Source: Kroppenstedtia eburnea
Lineage (GTDB): Bacteria > Bacillota > Bacilli > Thermoactinomycetales > DSM-45169
Length of the DNA: 64,000 bases
NCBI RefSeq assembly: GCF_013282215.1
Contig: NZ_CP048103.1
Coordinates: forward strand, 2,914,001 to 2,978,000
Direction of reading: 5' to 3'
The position numbers and the translations under genes were made by a program. The notes under the pieces are model-generated. The model worked only from the letters and a program-made list of their open reading frames with translations, did not search any database and had not been told where the DNA came from. Shown piece by piece: positions 43,370-52,594 of the stretch (positions are counted from its first letter, which is position 1; every line of letters begins with the position of its first letter).

Positions 43370-44302
43370 TCACAGATGGGGATGTCGGTTATACAGCCGC
43401 TCCCTCTTCTGTTCCAGTCCAATGGAGATCAGGTATAAGGAGAACACCAGCAAAATGTAGGAAAGCAGGGGAAACAGAACCAGCCAGGGGAAAGTGTATA
43501 TTGCGCTCCGCCCCTGCCCCAACAGCCCCAGCCATTCGTGGGTCATGGAGTAATATTCCGCTCCCTCACCCATTCTCGTATCCGTACCGCCCAGAAAAAT
43601 GTGAAACAGACTCAGTTGCCCGATCAGGTTGAGGACCAAGATCATTTCATGAACCAGCAAAACCCCGAGATCCTCTTTCAACAGGGGGAACATATGCTTC
43701 CGGATGAGCCACCCCCGGCTCGCCCCCATTTGTTGGGAAACGGTGACTGACAGGCGCTTCCGATATTGCCGCACCTTGTTCATCACATGGGTGGCGACTA
43801 CGGGAATTCCCAGCATCACCATCAGGAGAGACTGAAGCAGGATCAACTCCACGACGGGTAGTTGACTGCCAATACTGATCCTCATCATCAAAAAGTAGAG
43901 GAGGATGATCACCGGAATCTTCCCCAGCCACCCCAACCCTTCCAACCATCTGAACCCCTTGTCACTCATCCCTCCGTACAACCCCAGCCATGTACCCACC
44001 ACCAGCCGCAGTCCCGCAATGGCCGCCGAGACAAACAGGGTGTAGCGCAGGCCATGCAACATCAGGGACAATACATCCCGTCCCAGTTTGTCCGTGCCAA
44101 ACCAGTGCTCCCCATCGGGTTCCGCGGGGGCCACGATCACATCCCAATCCTCCCCCCTGCCCACAAAATGGACCGGGTCCTCGTCCTCCTTTTGGATCGG
44201 CCAAGGGGCAAGTACCGGCCCCGCCAGAGCAAGTATCAGAAAAAAGGTGAACAACAGGACACCGATCCCCAAAGAGAGGGGAACCTTTCCATTTTTAATC
44301 AC
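43370..44302 (-). CDS. Opp/Dpp-type ABC permease (second subunit)
   Basis: A 310-residue inner-membrane permease with an N-terminal helix and a DppC-like FGTDKLGRDVLSLMLHGLRY segment (residue ~70), then five further helices. The usual EAA loop region is around QMGASRGWLIRKHMFPLLKE. It overlaps its partner by 8 bases. No ATPase or binding-protein gene is adjacent. Peptide or nickel transport is possible; substrate unknown. Confidence 0.85.
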   Translation of the reverse strand: MIKNGKVPLSLGIGVLLFTFFLILALAGPVLAPWPIQKEDEDPVHFVGRGEDWDVIVAPAEPDGEHWFGTDKLGRDVLSLMLHGLRYTLFVSAAIAGLRLVVGTWLGLYGGMSDKGFRWLEGLGWLGKIPVIILLYFLMMRISIGSQLPVVELILLQSLLMVMLGIPVVATHVMNKVRQYRKRLSVTVSQQMGASRGWLIRKHMFPLLKEDLGVLLVHEMILVLNLIGQLSLFHIFLGGTDTRMGEGAEYYSMTHEWLGLLGQGRSAIYTFPWLVLFPLLSYILLVFSLYLISIGLEQKRERLYNRHPHL

Positions 44303-45179
44303 GGGCCAGCCCCCTCTCCAGGGCGAAGACCGTCATCTGCAAGGCACCATAGGTGAGCAAATAGATCGCCGCCAGGGAAAAGAGGGTATTCACCAACAGC
44401 GGGTATTGGTAGCCCAACAGGTAAAGCAACCGGGTCATCCCTTCCAGGTTGAACAGATACTCCACCACGAACAAGCTCCCCAACAACATGGAAGTGATAT
44501 AATGCAACTCCGCCCGAATGAAGGGGAGGAGGTTGCGAAAAACATGCCGGGCGTGAATCAGTCGATGGGAAAGTCCCTTCGCCTTCGCCGTCAGGATATA
44601 ATCCTCCGTCAAGATGGACCGGGTCTGATGGGAAGTCTGACGGACCAGATAGACCAAGGGCAGTAACAGCAACGTGAGGGCGGGCAGGAGCACCGCCCGA
44701 TCCTCACCGAAGGTGGCTGTCTCCGCCACCAACACCCCGGTCCGTTGATAGATCAAGACCACCGACAGTTGCAACAACAAGGCGAATGCGAAGTCGGGAA
44801 TCAGGGTCAAAAAGCCGAACAAATGCTTCACCCACCCTCTCGCTCTTCTCATCACCATCCCCGCAGGAATGGCGATGGGAAGAGCGATCATGCCGCAAAC
44901 CAGGGTCATAGCAGCCGAAAAGGGAAAGAATTTGCTCAGGACTTCACCAAATCCTCCGGTGTACCCACTGTGTACATCTGCCCTGAACAGATGTTCTTCT
45001 TCTATCACATAACGAAAGCTTGTTCCATCGAAAACACCCCGGAGGTATTCAGAGATCAAGCCCACCCCGACTTCCGGATGGAAAGAGAGATACCCCTGCT
45101 CCACCCCCACCACCACGGGCAAGGTGGCCACCGACAAAATCAACAACACCGGAATACAACCTGCTGCAATCGGTTTCAT
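44295..45179 (-). CDS. Opp/Dpp-type ABC permease (first subunit)
   Basis: A 294-residue permease with six predicted helices and a DppB-like EAA region (SILTEDYILTAKAKGLSHRL ... HVFRNLLPFIRAEL). The N-terminal extracytoplasmic loop (residues ~30-75) is longer and more divergent than usual. ATG 45179 is 7 nt after AAAGGA; TTG 45185 abuts it. It must share an ATPase and solute receptor encoded elsewhere. Confidence 0.85.
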   Translation of the reverse strand: MKPIAAGCIPVLLILSVATLPVVVGVEQGYLSFHPEVGVGLISEYLRGVFDGTSFRYVIEEEHLFRADVHSGYTGGFGEVLSKFFPFSAAMTLVCGMIALPIAIPAGMVMRRARGWVKHLFGFLTLIPDFAFALLLQLSVVLIYQRTGVLVAETATFGEDRAVLLPALTLLLLPLVYLVRQTSHQTRSILTEDYILTAKAKGLSHRLIHARHVFRNLLPFIRAELHYITSMLLGSLFVVEYLFNLEGMTRLLYLLGYQYPLLVNTLFSLAAIYLLTYGALQMTVFALERGLARD

Positions 45180-45251
45180 CTCCAATTCCTTTCACTGTCT
45201 GTCTGTGTCACTCCCTTTCTTATTCGGCATCCATTTCGACCCTTCCCCCAT

Positions 45252-45276
45252 AAAAAAACACCACCCCGACAGGTGG
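45252..45276 (-). terminator. Terminator of the gene at 45283
   Basis: On the minus strand CCACC and GGTGG pair (45261-45276), followed by TGTTTTTTT. Confidence 0.8.
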
Positions 45277-45282
45277 CTCAGA

Positions 45283-45555
45283 TCACTTGGCTTCCTTTGC
45301 CTTCAGCTCCTTCATCAGAAACACACACCGTTTTTCCAGGGAGTTCAATCGGTAGATGGCACTGTCCACCAGGTCCGGATCGGTGAGATGATCCAACTGT
45401 TCTTTGGTCCGTTCCCACTCCCGGCGCGTCGCATTCATCTCGTCCCGAATTTCTTCAAAACGGGATTTACAATCTTTCTCCCGGCTGAAAAAACGCAAAC
45501 CCATCATCCCCTCTGAACCGGGTTCCTCCGTATTTCCATCATCCCCATCATCCAT
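45283..45555 (-). CDS. Small coiled-coil protein, DUF2508/YaaL-like
   Basis: A 90-residue acidic protein. The C-terminal half (LTDPDLVDSAIYRLNSLEKR) resembles the DUF2508 pattern, but I hold this loosely. Start uncertain: ATG 45555 sits against GGG, while TTG 45498 lies 9 nt after GAGGGG and would give the more typical N-terminus MRFFSREKD. Confidence 0.6.
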   Translation of the reverse strand: MDDGDDGNTEEPGSEGMMGLRFFSREKDCKSRFEEIRDEMNATRREWERTKEQLDHLTDPDLVDSAIYRLNSLEKRCVFLMKELKAKEAK

Positions 45556-45756
45556 CCCTTTTTTTCACCCTATGTCTTATCACACCTGAATAGTCCCGTT
45601 ACATCCGGAACAGGTTTGTCATCCCACCGTTCCCCCCGTAGTATATTCAGGTGATTGGGCTTTGGGTGACCGGCGGATTCACTCCGGATCGGTTGCACTC
45701 ATACAGTGGAGTGATTGTTGTTGATCACCTGACTCCACCGAGGGAGGGACTCGCCT

Positions 45757-46266
45757 ATGAACGGCTCAGTCTTTTACTCCATTTCCCCGAACCCGAACCG
45801 TCCATCCTCTTCCCCGATTCGACTCTACACCCTCAGGAACCCGACTCGCACCCGAAACGCCTCGGCCCGGATCACCGGCGGCCCGTTGGCACCGAACCTC
45901 AGGGGAATCATCCGGTTCCAGGATGTTCCCGGTGGCACCGAGGTCTCAGTGGAGATCGCCGGAATTCCCGACGGTCCGGAAAGGAAAGGGGACAAAACAC
46001 GCCTCCCCCGGACTTTCATCTCCATAGAAACAGAGAAGGATCAACCCCCGCCCGTTGACGAAATCCGGGGGAGCAACAGGAGACGAAAGCTTTCCCCGGG
46101 AAGCCGTATCGGGGAATTTCCAAGCCTGGTCTCCAATCGCGGTTATGCCCGCATCTCCTTCTTCACCGATCAGTTTCAAATGGATGAGATCATCGGCGGC
46201 AGGGTGATCCTTCACCAGGAACCGGACGGCGGCCGGAAGCGGCTGGCCTGTGGTATGATTCTCTGA
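45757..46266 (+). pseudogene. Decayed Cu/Zn superoxide-dismutase-like gene
   Basis: The beginning (ARITGGPLAPNLRGIIRFQD, VPGGTEVSVEIAGIPDG) and end (EFPSLVSNRGYARISFFTDQ, GRVILHQEPDGGRKRLACGM) read in one frame and match firmicute Cu/Zn SOD-like proteins. The middle, which should hold the copper histidines, is scrambled. The F-H-L-H copper motif appears only in another frame (around 46016-46028), and the later HWNP/PHG histidines are missing. At least two frame changes plus base loss are implied. An intact open frame remains but the product would lack the metal site. Confidence 0.75.
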
Positions 46267-46278
46267 AAAGGGCTCCCG

Positions 46279-46321
46279 AAAAAAACTTCCGCCGTGTCCG
46301 AACGTTCCGGACCGGCGGAAG
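46279..46321 (-). terminator. Terminator of the YerD-like gene
   Basis: On the minus strand CTTCCGCCG and CGGCGGAAG pair, with an inner TCCG stem (46286-46321), followed by TTTTTTT. Confidence 0.92.
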
Positions 46322-46333
46322 CCTGTTTGTTCA

Positions 46334-47950
46334 TCAGCTCTCTACCGCCGCACCGGCGGTTTTTCCATCCTCCATCCATGTGTGGGCGATCTCCTCCAGG
46401 GAAGTCGTCAGCCCCTTTTCGTCTTTGTACACGACGTGCCTGTGGCCAAACTCGACAGGTGACTCCAAACCCGCTGCCGCCGCGAGGCGGAAAAGTCCTT
46501 TGCGGAGGGCCAGCACATAGTTGGTCACCCGGTACTCCTTTTCCTCCACCACCAGCGCCCGTTGTAACTTGGGGTCGGTGGTGGCGACTCCGACGGGGCA
46601 TTCATTGGAGTGGCAACGGAGTGCCTGGATGCATCCGACACTGATCATAAATCCCCTGGCAATATGGATCAGGTCGGCTCCCATTCCCAGTGCCACCGCA
46701 ATTTCATCGGGAGTGGCCAGTTTTCCGGAAGCGATCAGCTTGACCCTCTCCCGTACTCCGTATTTGCGCAGCAGGGCATCTGTCAGCATCAGGGCCGATT
46801 TGATCGGAAGGCCCACTCCGTCTGCCAGTTCCTGATAAGAAGCACCCGTGCCTCCTTCCCCGCCGTCCACGGTGATGAAGTCGGGTCCATTCCCCTGTTC
46901 TGCCATATATCGGACCAGGGGTTCCACTGTGTCACGGCCGCCGACCACGATTTTGATCCCCACGGGTTTGCCGGTAAATGTGCGGATCTCATCGATCCAG
47001 TCCATCATGGAAGGAATATCGCCAAATTGGCGGAAACGGTTGGGGCTGTCAATGGTCCGCCACGGTTCCACTCCCCGGATGCGGGCAATCTCCGGGGTCA
47101 CCTTGGAGCCATCCACATGGCCTCCCCTGAGCTTCGCCCCCTGACCCAACTTCAGCTCAAATGCCCGGATCCGCTCCATTTCCGCTTTCTCCCGAAGGGC
47201 GTCCCAGTCCAGATCTCCCTCCCGATCCCGCACTCCGAACAGCCCGGGACCGATCTGCAAGATCAAGTCCACATCGCCAGCCTGATGATAGGGGGAGAGC
47301 CCCCCTTCTCCCGTGTTCATCCACGTTCCCCCGGCCCGGGCCAATCCTTTGGAGAGAGAGGTGATCGCCCGCTCCCCAAGCGCCCCGTAACTCATCGCCG
47401 ACATCCCGATCAGCCCCCGGACGCGGAAGGGATGTTTCAATCCTGCGCCGATCACCACTGCATCCTGATCGGGCAACAGCCAGGAGGGCTCCTCCACATC
47501 CCTTCTTTTCTCTTTTCGGGAGAACAGACCGTCGTGGCGGATGATATAAGCCTGGGTTGCGATCTTCGGCTCCCGGTCCACCCGGAGCTCCTCCTCCTGT
47601 TTGGGAAACAGGGTATTGCGAATATAGTATCCCGGTTCCCCGAAGTCCCGTTCCGAACCGAATCCGATCAGATCCTGGAGATACTTTCCCCGCTTGACGA
47701 TCTGCTGATAGCGGTTACGGGAGAATGGTTTTCCTTCATTATCATTGTTAAAGAGATATTGCCGCAGTTCCGGACCGATCTTCTCCAAAAAATAACGCAT
47801 CTTGCCCAAAATCGGATAATTTCGCAGGATGGAATGCTCTTTTTGACGTCTGTCAAACAGGAACAAATAGATCAACAACCCCACCGGAAATAAAAATAGT
47901 AATATCAGGAAAAAATCCATGATCAGATTCAGGTTCAACAGATTTTCCAA
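46334..47950 (-). CDS. YerD-like FMN-binding glutamate-synthase-family protein
   Basis: A membrane-anchored GltB2-type protein of about 538 residues. The N-terminal transmembrane helix (FFLILLFLFPVGLLIYLFLF) is followed by the FMN barrel (IGMSAMSYGALGERAITSLS, VGIKIVVGGRDTVEPL, FITVDGGEGGTGASYQELAD, IASGKLATPDEIAVALGMGA) and CHSNECPVGVATTDP, whose cysteines are typical of the iron-sulfur loop. B. subtilis YerD has 525 residues. TTG 47950 with GAGAGAGGG upstream is preferred; the frame opens at 48034. Substrate unknown. Confidence 0.87.
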   Translation of the reverse strand: MENLLNLNLIMDFFLILLFLFPVGLLIYLFLFDRRQKEHSILRNYPILGKMRYFLEKIGPELRQYLFNNDNEGKPFSRNRYQQIVKRGKYLQDLIGFGSERDFGEPGYYIRNTLFPKQEEELRVDREPKIATQAYIIRHDGLFSRKEKRRDVEEPSWLLPDQDAVVIGAGLKHPFRVRGLIGMSAMSYGALGERAITSLSKGLARAGGTWMNTGEGGLSPYHQAGDVDLILQIGPGLFGVRDREGDLDWDALREKAEMERIRAFELKLGQGAKLRGGHVDGSKVTPEIARIRGVEPWRTIDSPNRFRQFGDIPSMMDWIDEIRTFTGKPVGIKIVVGGRDTVEPLVRYMAEQGNGPDFITVDGGEGGTGASYQELADGVGLPIKSALMLTDALLRKYGVRERVKLIASGKLATPDEIAVALGMGADLIHIARGFMISVGCIQALRCHSNECPVGVATTDPKLQRALVVEEKEYRVTNYVLALRKGLFRLAAAAGLESPVEFGHRHVVYKDEKGLTTSLEEIAHTWMEDGKTAGAAVES

Positions 47951-48100
47951 CAAACCATCCCTCTCTCCATAGCGGTTTCTGATTCTCCATACCACCCGCA
48001 GAATCGTCTCAAACATCCATCCATTCGGATCCATATGCCATCTCTGATCCCAAGTGAGTAAATTGTATGTGAACGGCGAAATTTTGTACAGACAAAACCA

Positions 48101-48144
48101 TAAGAAAACCCGGCCCCAACCGGATGGTTGGCCTGCCGGGTTTT
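48101..48144 (-). terminator. Terminator of namA
   Basis: On the minus strand AAAACCCGGC and GCCGGGTTTT pair (48105-48144), followed by CTTATGG. Confidence 0.75.
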
Positions 48145-48148
48145 CCTT

Positions 48149-49171
48149 TCAGAATGCCGGTCTGTATGGACGGGGAAGAATGTTATCTTGACCCAGAGCA
48201 AGGGCTGCTTCATTGGCCCAATAGGGATTGCGCAACATACCCCGGCCGACAGCCACCGCATCGGCCTGGCCGTTTCGCACCACCATCTCCGCCACTTTGG
48301 GATCATCCAGATTACCGACGGCGACCACCGGGACACCCACCTCTTTCCGAATGGCGGCGGCAAAGGGAACCTGATACCCGGGAGCGGCCGCCAGCACCCG
48401 AGACGGCCCCGTCGGGGACTCCCCGCCGGAACTGACATCGAAGACATCCACACCCAGATCACGGAACTTTTTGCACCGTTCCACCGTCTCTTCCAGAGTG
48501 TATCCTCCGTCGGCGTATTCGACAGCGGAGATCCGCATCATCAGGGGCATCGATTCCGGAATCCGCTTCCGAACGGCACGGATCACATCCGAAGCAAAAC
48601 GGTCCGGTTCACCGTATTCGTCCGTTCTCCGGTTGGTGATGCGGGAGATGAATTGATGGATCAGATAGCCATGGGCACCGTGAATCTCCAGGGTGTCCAC
48701 CCCCGCCTGAACCGCCCGCTCCGCCGCCTGACCGAAGAGTTCCACCATCTCTTGAATCTCGGTTGAGGTCATTTCATGGGGAACACGGAAGTTCTCATTG
48801 AAGGAAATTGCAGAAGGAGCCACCGGCCGCAGACTTTCCGATTCCGCTTTGCGCCCGGCATGGGCGATCTGGATCCCCACTCTGGCCCCGTACTGCTGAC
48901 AAGCCTGAATAATCCGCTGAAAAGCGGGAATCTGTGCATCGGACCAAAGCCCCAGATCCCGGTCAGAGATCCGGCCGTCGGGATGAACATCGGTCATCTC
49001 CACCATGATCAATCCCGTTCCACCCACAGCGCGGGAAACATAATGCACATCATGCCATCCTTCCGGTGCACCATCCCGTGCCTCCACACTGTATTGGCAC
49101 ATGGGGGACATTATGATCCGATTTTTCAGCTTCATCCCTTTCCACTCGATGGGATCCAACAAACCCGGCAT
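48149..49171 (-). CDS. namA: NADPH dehydrogenase / Old Yellow Enzyme
   Basis: FMN-dependent ene-reductase of 340 residues, closely like B. subtilis YqjM. Features are MSPMCQYSVE (redox-modulating Cys ~25), QIAHAGRKAESE, the substrate-binding HGAHGYLIHQFISRITNRRT, and the FMN phosphate loop (VAVGNLDDPKVAEMV, VAVGRGMLRNPYW). It reduces activated alkenes and nitro compounds in oxidative defence. AAGGAGTGGTGAG precedes ATG 49171. Confidence 0.95.
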   Translation of the reverse strand: MPGLLDPIEWKGMKLKNRIIMSPMCQYSVEARDGAPEGWHDVHYVSRAVGGTGLIMVEMTDVHPDGRISDRDLGLWSDAQIPAFQRIIQACQQYGARVGIQIAHAGRKAESESLRPVAPSAISFNENFRVPHEMTSTEIQEMVELFGQAAERAVQAGVDTLEIHGAHGYLIHQFISRITNRRTDEYGEPDRFASDVIRAVRKRIPESMPLMMRISAVEYADGGYTLEETVERCKKFRDLGVDVFDVSSGGESPTGPSRVLAAAPGYQVPFAAAIRKEVGVPVVAVGNLDDPKVAEMVVRNGQADAVAVGRGMLRNPYWANEAALALGQDNILPRPYRPAF

Positions 49172-49253
49172 ATCTCACCACTCCTTTTTCTTTCTGGAAA
49201 CGAAATATCCCTTCAATGATACCCTGTCCACCAGAAATTAAACCATCCCTCAG

Positions 49254-49489
49254 AAGCATTGTGATTTAGTGCACTCTTGGACGGTCGGGATTGGGTTTCA
49301 CATGACCTTCCGGTTGTTCTTACGAGCCAAAGTCACTCCAAGTAAAACCCAACCCTCCCTACATAGCGAGACCGGGTGCGAAAGCGCCCTGGCGAGACTT
49401 GTACTGGTGAGTGCATAGCGTGACCTGGAGCGAAGTGACCCCGGCACGACTTGTGCCCTATGGGTATAAACGACTTTTTCACAATGATT
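49254..49489 (+). repeat. MITE-like repeat, copy G (long form, two RNA modules)
   Basis: A 236-bp forward element with ends AAGCATTGTGA (49254-49264) and TCACAATGATT (49479-49489), and an exact TCAG duplication (49250-49253 and 49490-49493). It has the core hairpin plus two tandem modules: the first has GGGTGC-GAAA-GCGCCC, the second the GCGTGACC...GGCACGAC form. Same architecture as copy A. Confidence 0.9.
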
Positions 49490-49718
49490 TCAGTATTCAA
49501 CTGAGAAAAAAGAGTAAAACCCTTTTAACACCATTCGATCACCGGGCCCCATATCCTCTGTTAAACTTCGCAATAGTCGCCCCCAACCCCGGTCTTGGAT
49601 TCCTCCGACATGCCGGATCACACCCTCCGGAGGCCCGATTTGGATTATCCGCACCTCATCGGGGGAAAAAAGGGATAAGGAGTGGCAAGACGAAAGTTAT
49701 TACGTAAAGGAGGAAGCC

Positions 49719-50069
49719 GTGATGAGAGAATGGATGAAAAAGGGATTGGCTGCCAGTGTGGGGTTGGCTGTGATCAGCAAGGAACGGATGGAAAAAATCG
49801 TGCGGGAGATGGTGAAACGGGGGGAAATGACCCCTTCCGCCTCCAAAGAACTCCTGGAGAACCTGATTGCCCGGGGTGAACAGGAACAGGAGCAAATGGA
49901 CCAATACCTCCGTGAACGGATGACCAAATTGCTCAACGAGATGAACATCTCCACCCGTGAGGACATCCAACGCCTGGAGCAACAGATCCGTCTCCTGGAA
50001 GAGCGGCTGTCCCGTCTGGAAACCAAAAACAGCACGCCTGTTCAGGAAGAACCCGACCAAGGGTACTGA
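49719..50069 (+). CDS. Phasin-like coiled-coil protein
   Basis: A 116-residue protein with a hydrophobic N-terminal stretch (GLAASVGLAVIS) and a long heptad-rich C-terminus (REDIQRLEQQIRLLEERLSR), the pattern of the PHA-synthesis-regulator/phasin-like family often found next to AarF kinases. AAAGGAGG precedes GTG 49719 (ATG 49722 is possible). It starts a two-gene unit with the AarF gene, 36 nt apart. Confidence 0.8.
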   Translation: MMREWMKKGLAASVGLAVISKERMEKIVREMVKRGEMTPSASKELLENLIARGEQEQEQMDQYLRERMTKLLNEMNISTREDIQRLEQQIRLLEERLSRLETKNSTPVQEEPDQGY

Positions 50070-50105
50070 CACGCTTTTGGAGAAGACTGCCAAGGGGTGC
50101 ATGTC

Positions 50106-51782
50106 ATGTTTGGAAAAAAAATAAGAAACCTCAATCGATACCGGGAGATTGCTTCCACCTTTGCCCGGCACGGCTTCGGCTATCTCCTGGAGGAGACCGG
50201 GCTCTTCTCCAAACTCTCCCTGCCCAAAAAAGAAAAGGAATCGACACCGGTCAGAAAGGACCCGGCTTCCATAGGCAAACATATCCGGGAGGCACTGGAG
50301 GAGTTGGGCCCGGCATTTGTGAAACTGGGCCAGGTGGCCAGCACCCGCTCCGATCTTCTGCCCGAAACCATGATCCGGGAACTGGAAAAACTGCAGGACA
50401 AAGTGCGCCCTCTCCCCTTCCGTGAGATCCAGCAAGTTTTGGAACAGGAACTGGGGGATTACTCCCAATACTTCTCGGAATTCGATGAGAATGCCATCGC
50501 CGCCGCCTCCATCGGTCAGGTGCATCGGGCCGTCTTACACAGCGGAGAAACCGTGGCGGTCAAGATTCAACGTCCGGGAATTGCAGGCATCGTCCAGCGC
50601 GATCTGCAAATTTTGCGGGAGTGGGCTCAGGTGGCGGAACAGCGGCTGGAGTGGGGCGCGCAATACCAGATCGGCAAAGTGGTGGACGAGTTGGCCCGTG
50701 CCGTCCGTCAGGAGCTGGACTACACCGCCGAAGCGCGTCATATGGACAAGATCCGCAGTCTCTACACCGATGAGGATCCTGTTTACATACCCCAGGTGGA
50801 TTGGGACCTGACCACCCACCGGATTTTAACGATGGAATATATCAGCGGTGTAAAGTTGAGCAGGATGAAAGAGCTGGAGGAGCTGGGCTTCGACCGGAAA
50901 CTGTTGGCGGAGAGGTTGGTGCTGATCCTTTTTCGCCAAATCCTGATCGCCGGGGTTTTCCATGGGGATCCCCATCCGGGAAATCTGTTCGCCCTGCCCG
51001 GAAACCGGATTGCTCTGATCGACTTCGGAATGGTGGGCCGGCTCACCCCCGAGATGAAACGCCATTTTTCCTCCATGGTGATCGCCATGATGCGGCAGGA
51101 CACCGATGGCGCGGTCCGGGCCATGCTCCGCATGGGAATGGTCCCCGAAGATGTGGATACGGAAGCATTTTGGCTGGACGTGGATGAGCTCAACGACAAA
51201 TATTACGACATCACCCTTTCCGAAATCAGTCTCGGGGACACCGTCCATGATCTGTTTGAACTTGCCTTTAAACACCGGATCCAGATTCCCCCTGATCTCA
51301 CCCTCCTGGGGAAAACCATCCTGTCTTTGGAAAGCATCGTGAAAAAGCTGGATCCCGAGATCAACATTACCCAGATCACGAAGCCTTTCGGTGAACAGCT
51401 GGTTCGGGAGCGGTTAAACCCGAGACGGATCATGCGGGAGACTTGGAGACACGTATACGACCTGGGCGAAACCTTGCTGGAGATGCCGAAGAATCTGCGC
51501 CAACTGACCGAAAATCTGAAAAAGGGCCGGTTCCAGGTGGATGTGGGTGTCCCCCGGCTCAACCTGTTTTTGCGTAAAATGGATCAGATCGTCAACCGCC
51601 TCTCCTACAGCATCGTCCTGCTCTCTTTCAGCATCATTATGTGCGGACTGATCATCGGGTCTTCTCTGACCCGCCAACAAACCCTGCTGTGGAAAGTACC
51701 CGCCATCGAAATCGGTTTTGTGATCGCATTATTCATGTTGATGTGGCTGATCTACTCCATTATCAAATCGGGGCGATTGTGA
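50106..51782 (+). CDS. AarF/UbiB-family atypical kinase
   Basis: Membrane-anchored atypical protein kinase-like protein of 558 residues. Motifs are GPAFVKLGQVASTRSDLLPE (KxGQ), AAASIGQVHRAVLHSG (Ala-rich loop), the lysine in VAVKIQRPGI, FHGDPHPGNLFALPG (catalytic loop) and ALIDFGMVGRL (metal Asp). Two C-terminal helices (about 500-520 and 535-552). UbiB relatives support isoprenoid-lipid synthesis; the role in Firmicutes is unclear. ATG 50106 follows AAGGGGTG. Confidence 0.92.
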   Translation: MFGKKIRNLNRYREIASTFARHGFGYLLEETGLFSKLSLPKKEKESTPVRKDPASIGKHIREALEELGPAFVKLGQVASTRSDLLPETMIRELEKLQDKVRPLPFREIQQVLEQELGDYSQYFSEFDENAIAAASIGQVHRAVLHSGETVAVKIQRPGIAGIVQRDLQILREWAQVAEQRLEWGAQYQIGKVVDELARAVRQELDYTAEARHMDKIRSLYTDEDPVYIPQVDWDLTTHRILTMEYISGVKLSRMKELEELGFDRKLLAERLVLILFRQILIAGVFHGDPHPGNLFALPGNRIALIDFGMVGRLTPEMKRHFSSMVIAMMRQDTDGAVRAMLRMGMVPEDVDTEAFWLDVDELNDKYYDITLSEISLGDTVHDLFELAFKHRIQIPPDLTLLGKTILSLESIVKKLDPEINITQITKPFGEQLVRERLNPRRIMRETWRHVYDLGETLLEMPKNLRQLTENLKKGRFQVDVGVPRLNLFLRKMDQIVNRLSYSIVLLSFSIIMCGLIIGSSLTRQQTLLWKVPAIEIGFVIALFMLMWLIYSIIKSGRL

Positions 51783-51798
51783 TGGAAGAGAGAACAGA

Positions 51799-51845
51799 AA
51801 GGCCCGGACCGCTCAGGGAAGTGAGCGAACCGGGCCTTCTCTTTT
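51799..51845. terminator. Bidirectional terminator
   Basis: AAGGCCCGG and CCGGGCCTT pair (51799-51838) and are followed by CTCTTTTCTG on the plus strand. It also precedes the convergent ABC-2 gene end. Confidence 0.8.
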
Positions 51846-51848
51846 CTG

Positions 51849-52594
51849 TTACATCTCCCGGGAAGTCCAGCGGAAAAAGCGGACAGCCAGATAAGTGAAC
51901 ACCACTGCGATCCCCGCCAGCACCCCCACACTCCCGGTGTTTTCCCACAGAGGAGAGCCATTCCAAGTTGCCTGAAACAGATCGACGACATAGTACAAAG
52001 GAAGAATTTTGGCCACTTGGCGGATGAACTCCGGCATCATCTCCAGCGGAAAGGTGGCACCGGAGAGAAACAGCATCACATTGAGCAACACGGAGCTGAT
52101 CGCCGCCGACGAGCGATTGTCTTTGGCAAAGGAAGTGGCAAAGATGGCAAAGGGATAGAGTGCAAACACCGCCAGACCGACTGCAGCCAGGAAGCTTCCC
52201 GGATATAGCGGCAGTCGGAGATCGTAAACAGCCATCCCAAACCCGACCAGGATCAGCGCACTGATCAAAAAAACGAGGGCCCCCTGCAGCAAGTGGGCGG
52301 TCATCACCGTGACCGGCTGGACCGGAGTCGCCCGCAACCGACGCAGTACCCCCTCTCCCGGTACTGGGTCAGAATCGTTCCCACACCGAACAGGGCCGTG
52401 GACAACAAATTGGCACCAATCCAGGCGGGAATATACATCTCCGCAAAACCTCGTCCATTGAATTTTTGCTCCCCAAACATCGATCCAAACAGCCAAATAA
52501 TCAGGACCGGGAACAAAAAAGTCCAGAACACCGTCTCCTTTTCCCTGAAAAACAACCGAACTTCCATCGCGGTCAACCGAAGCAAAGCCTCCAT
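51849..52594 (-). pseudogene. ABC-2 type permease, frameshifted
   Basis: The N-terminal part (MEALLRLTAMEVRLFFREKE ... GTILTQYRERG) runs to about 52355. The rest (VLRRLRATPVQPVTVMTAHL ... FFRWTSREM) continues in another frame. Adding one G to the run GGGGG (52349-52353) restores Q-Y-R-E-R-G-V-L-R-R, as in intact relatives. The repaired protein would have about 248 residues and six helices. Either a real inactivation or a sequencing indel. Its ATPase overlaps the start by one base. Confidence 0.85.
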
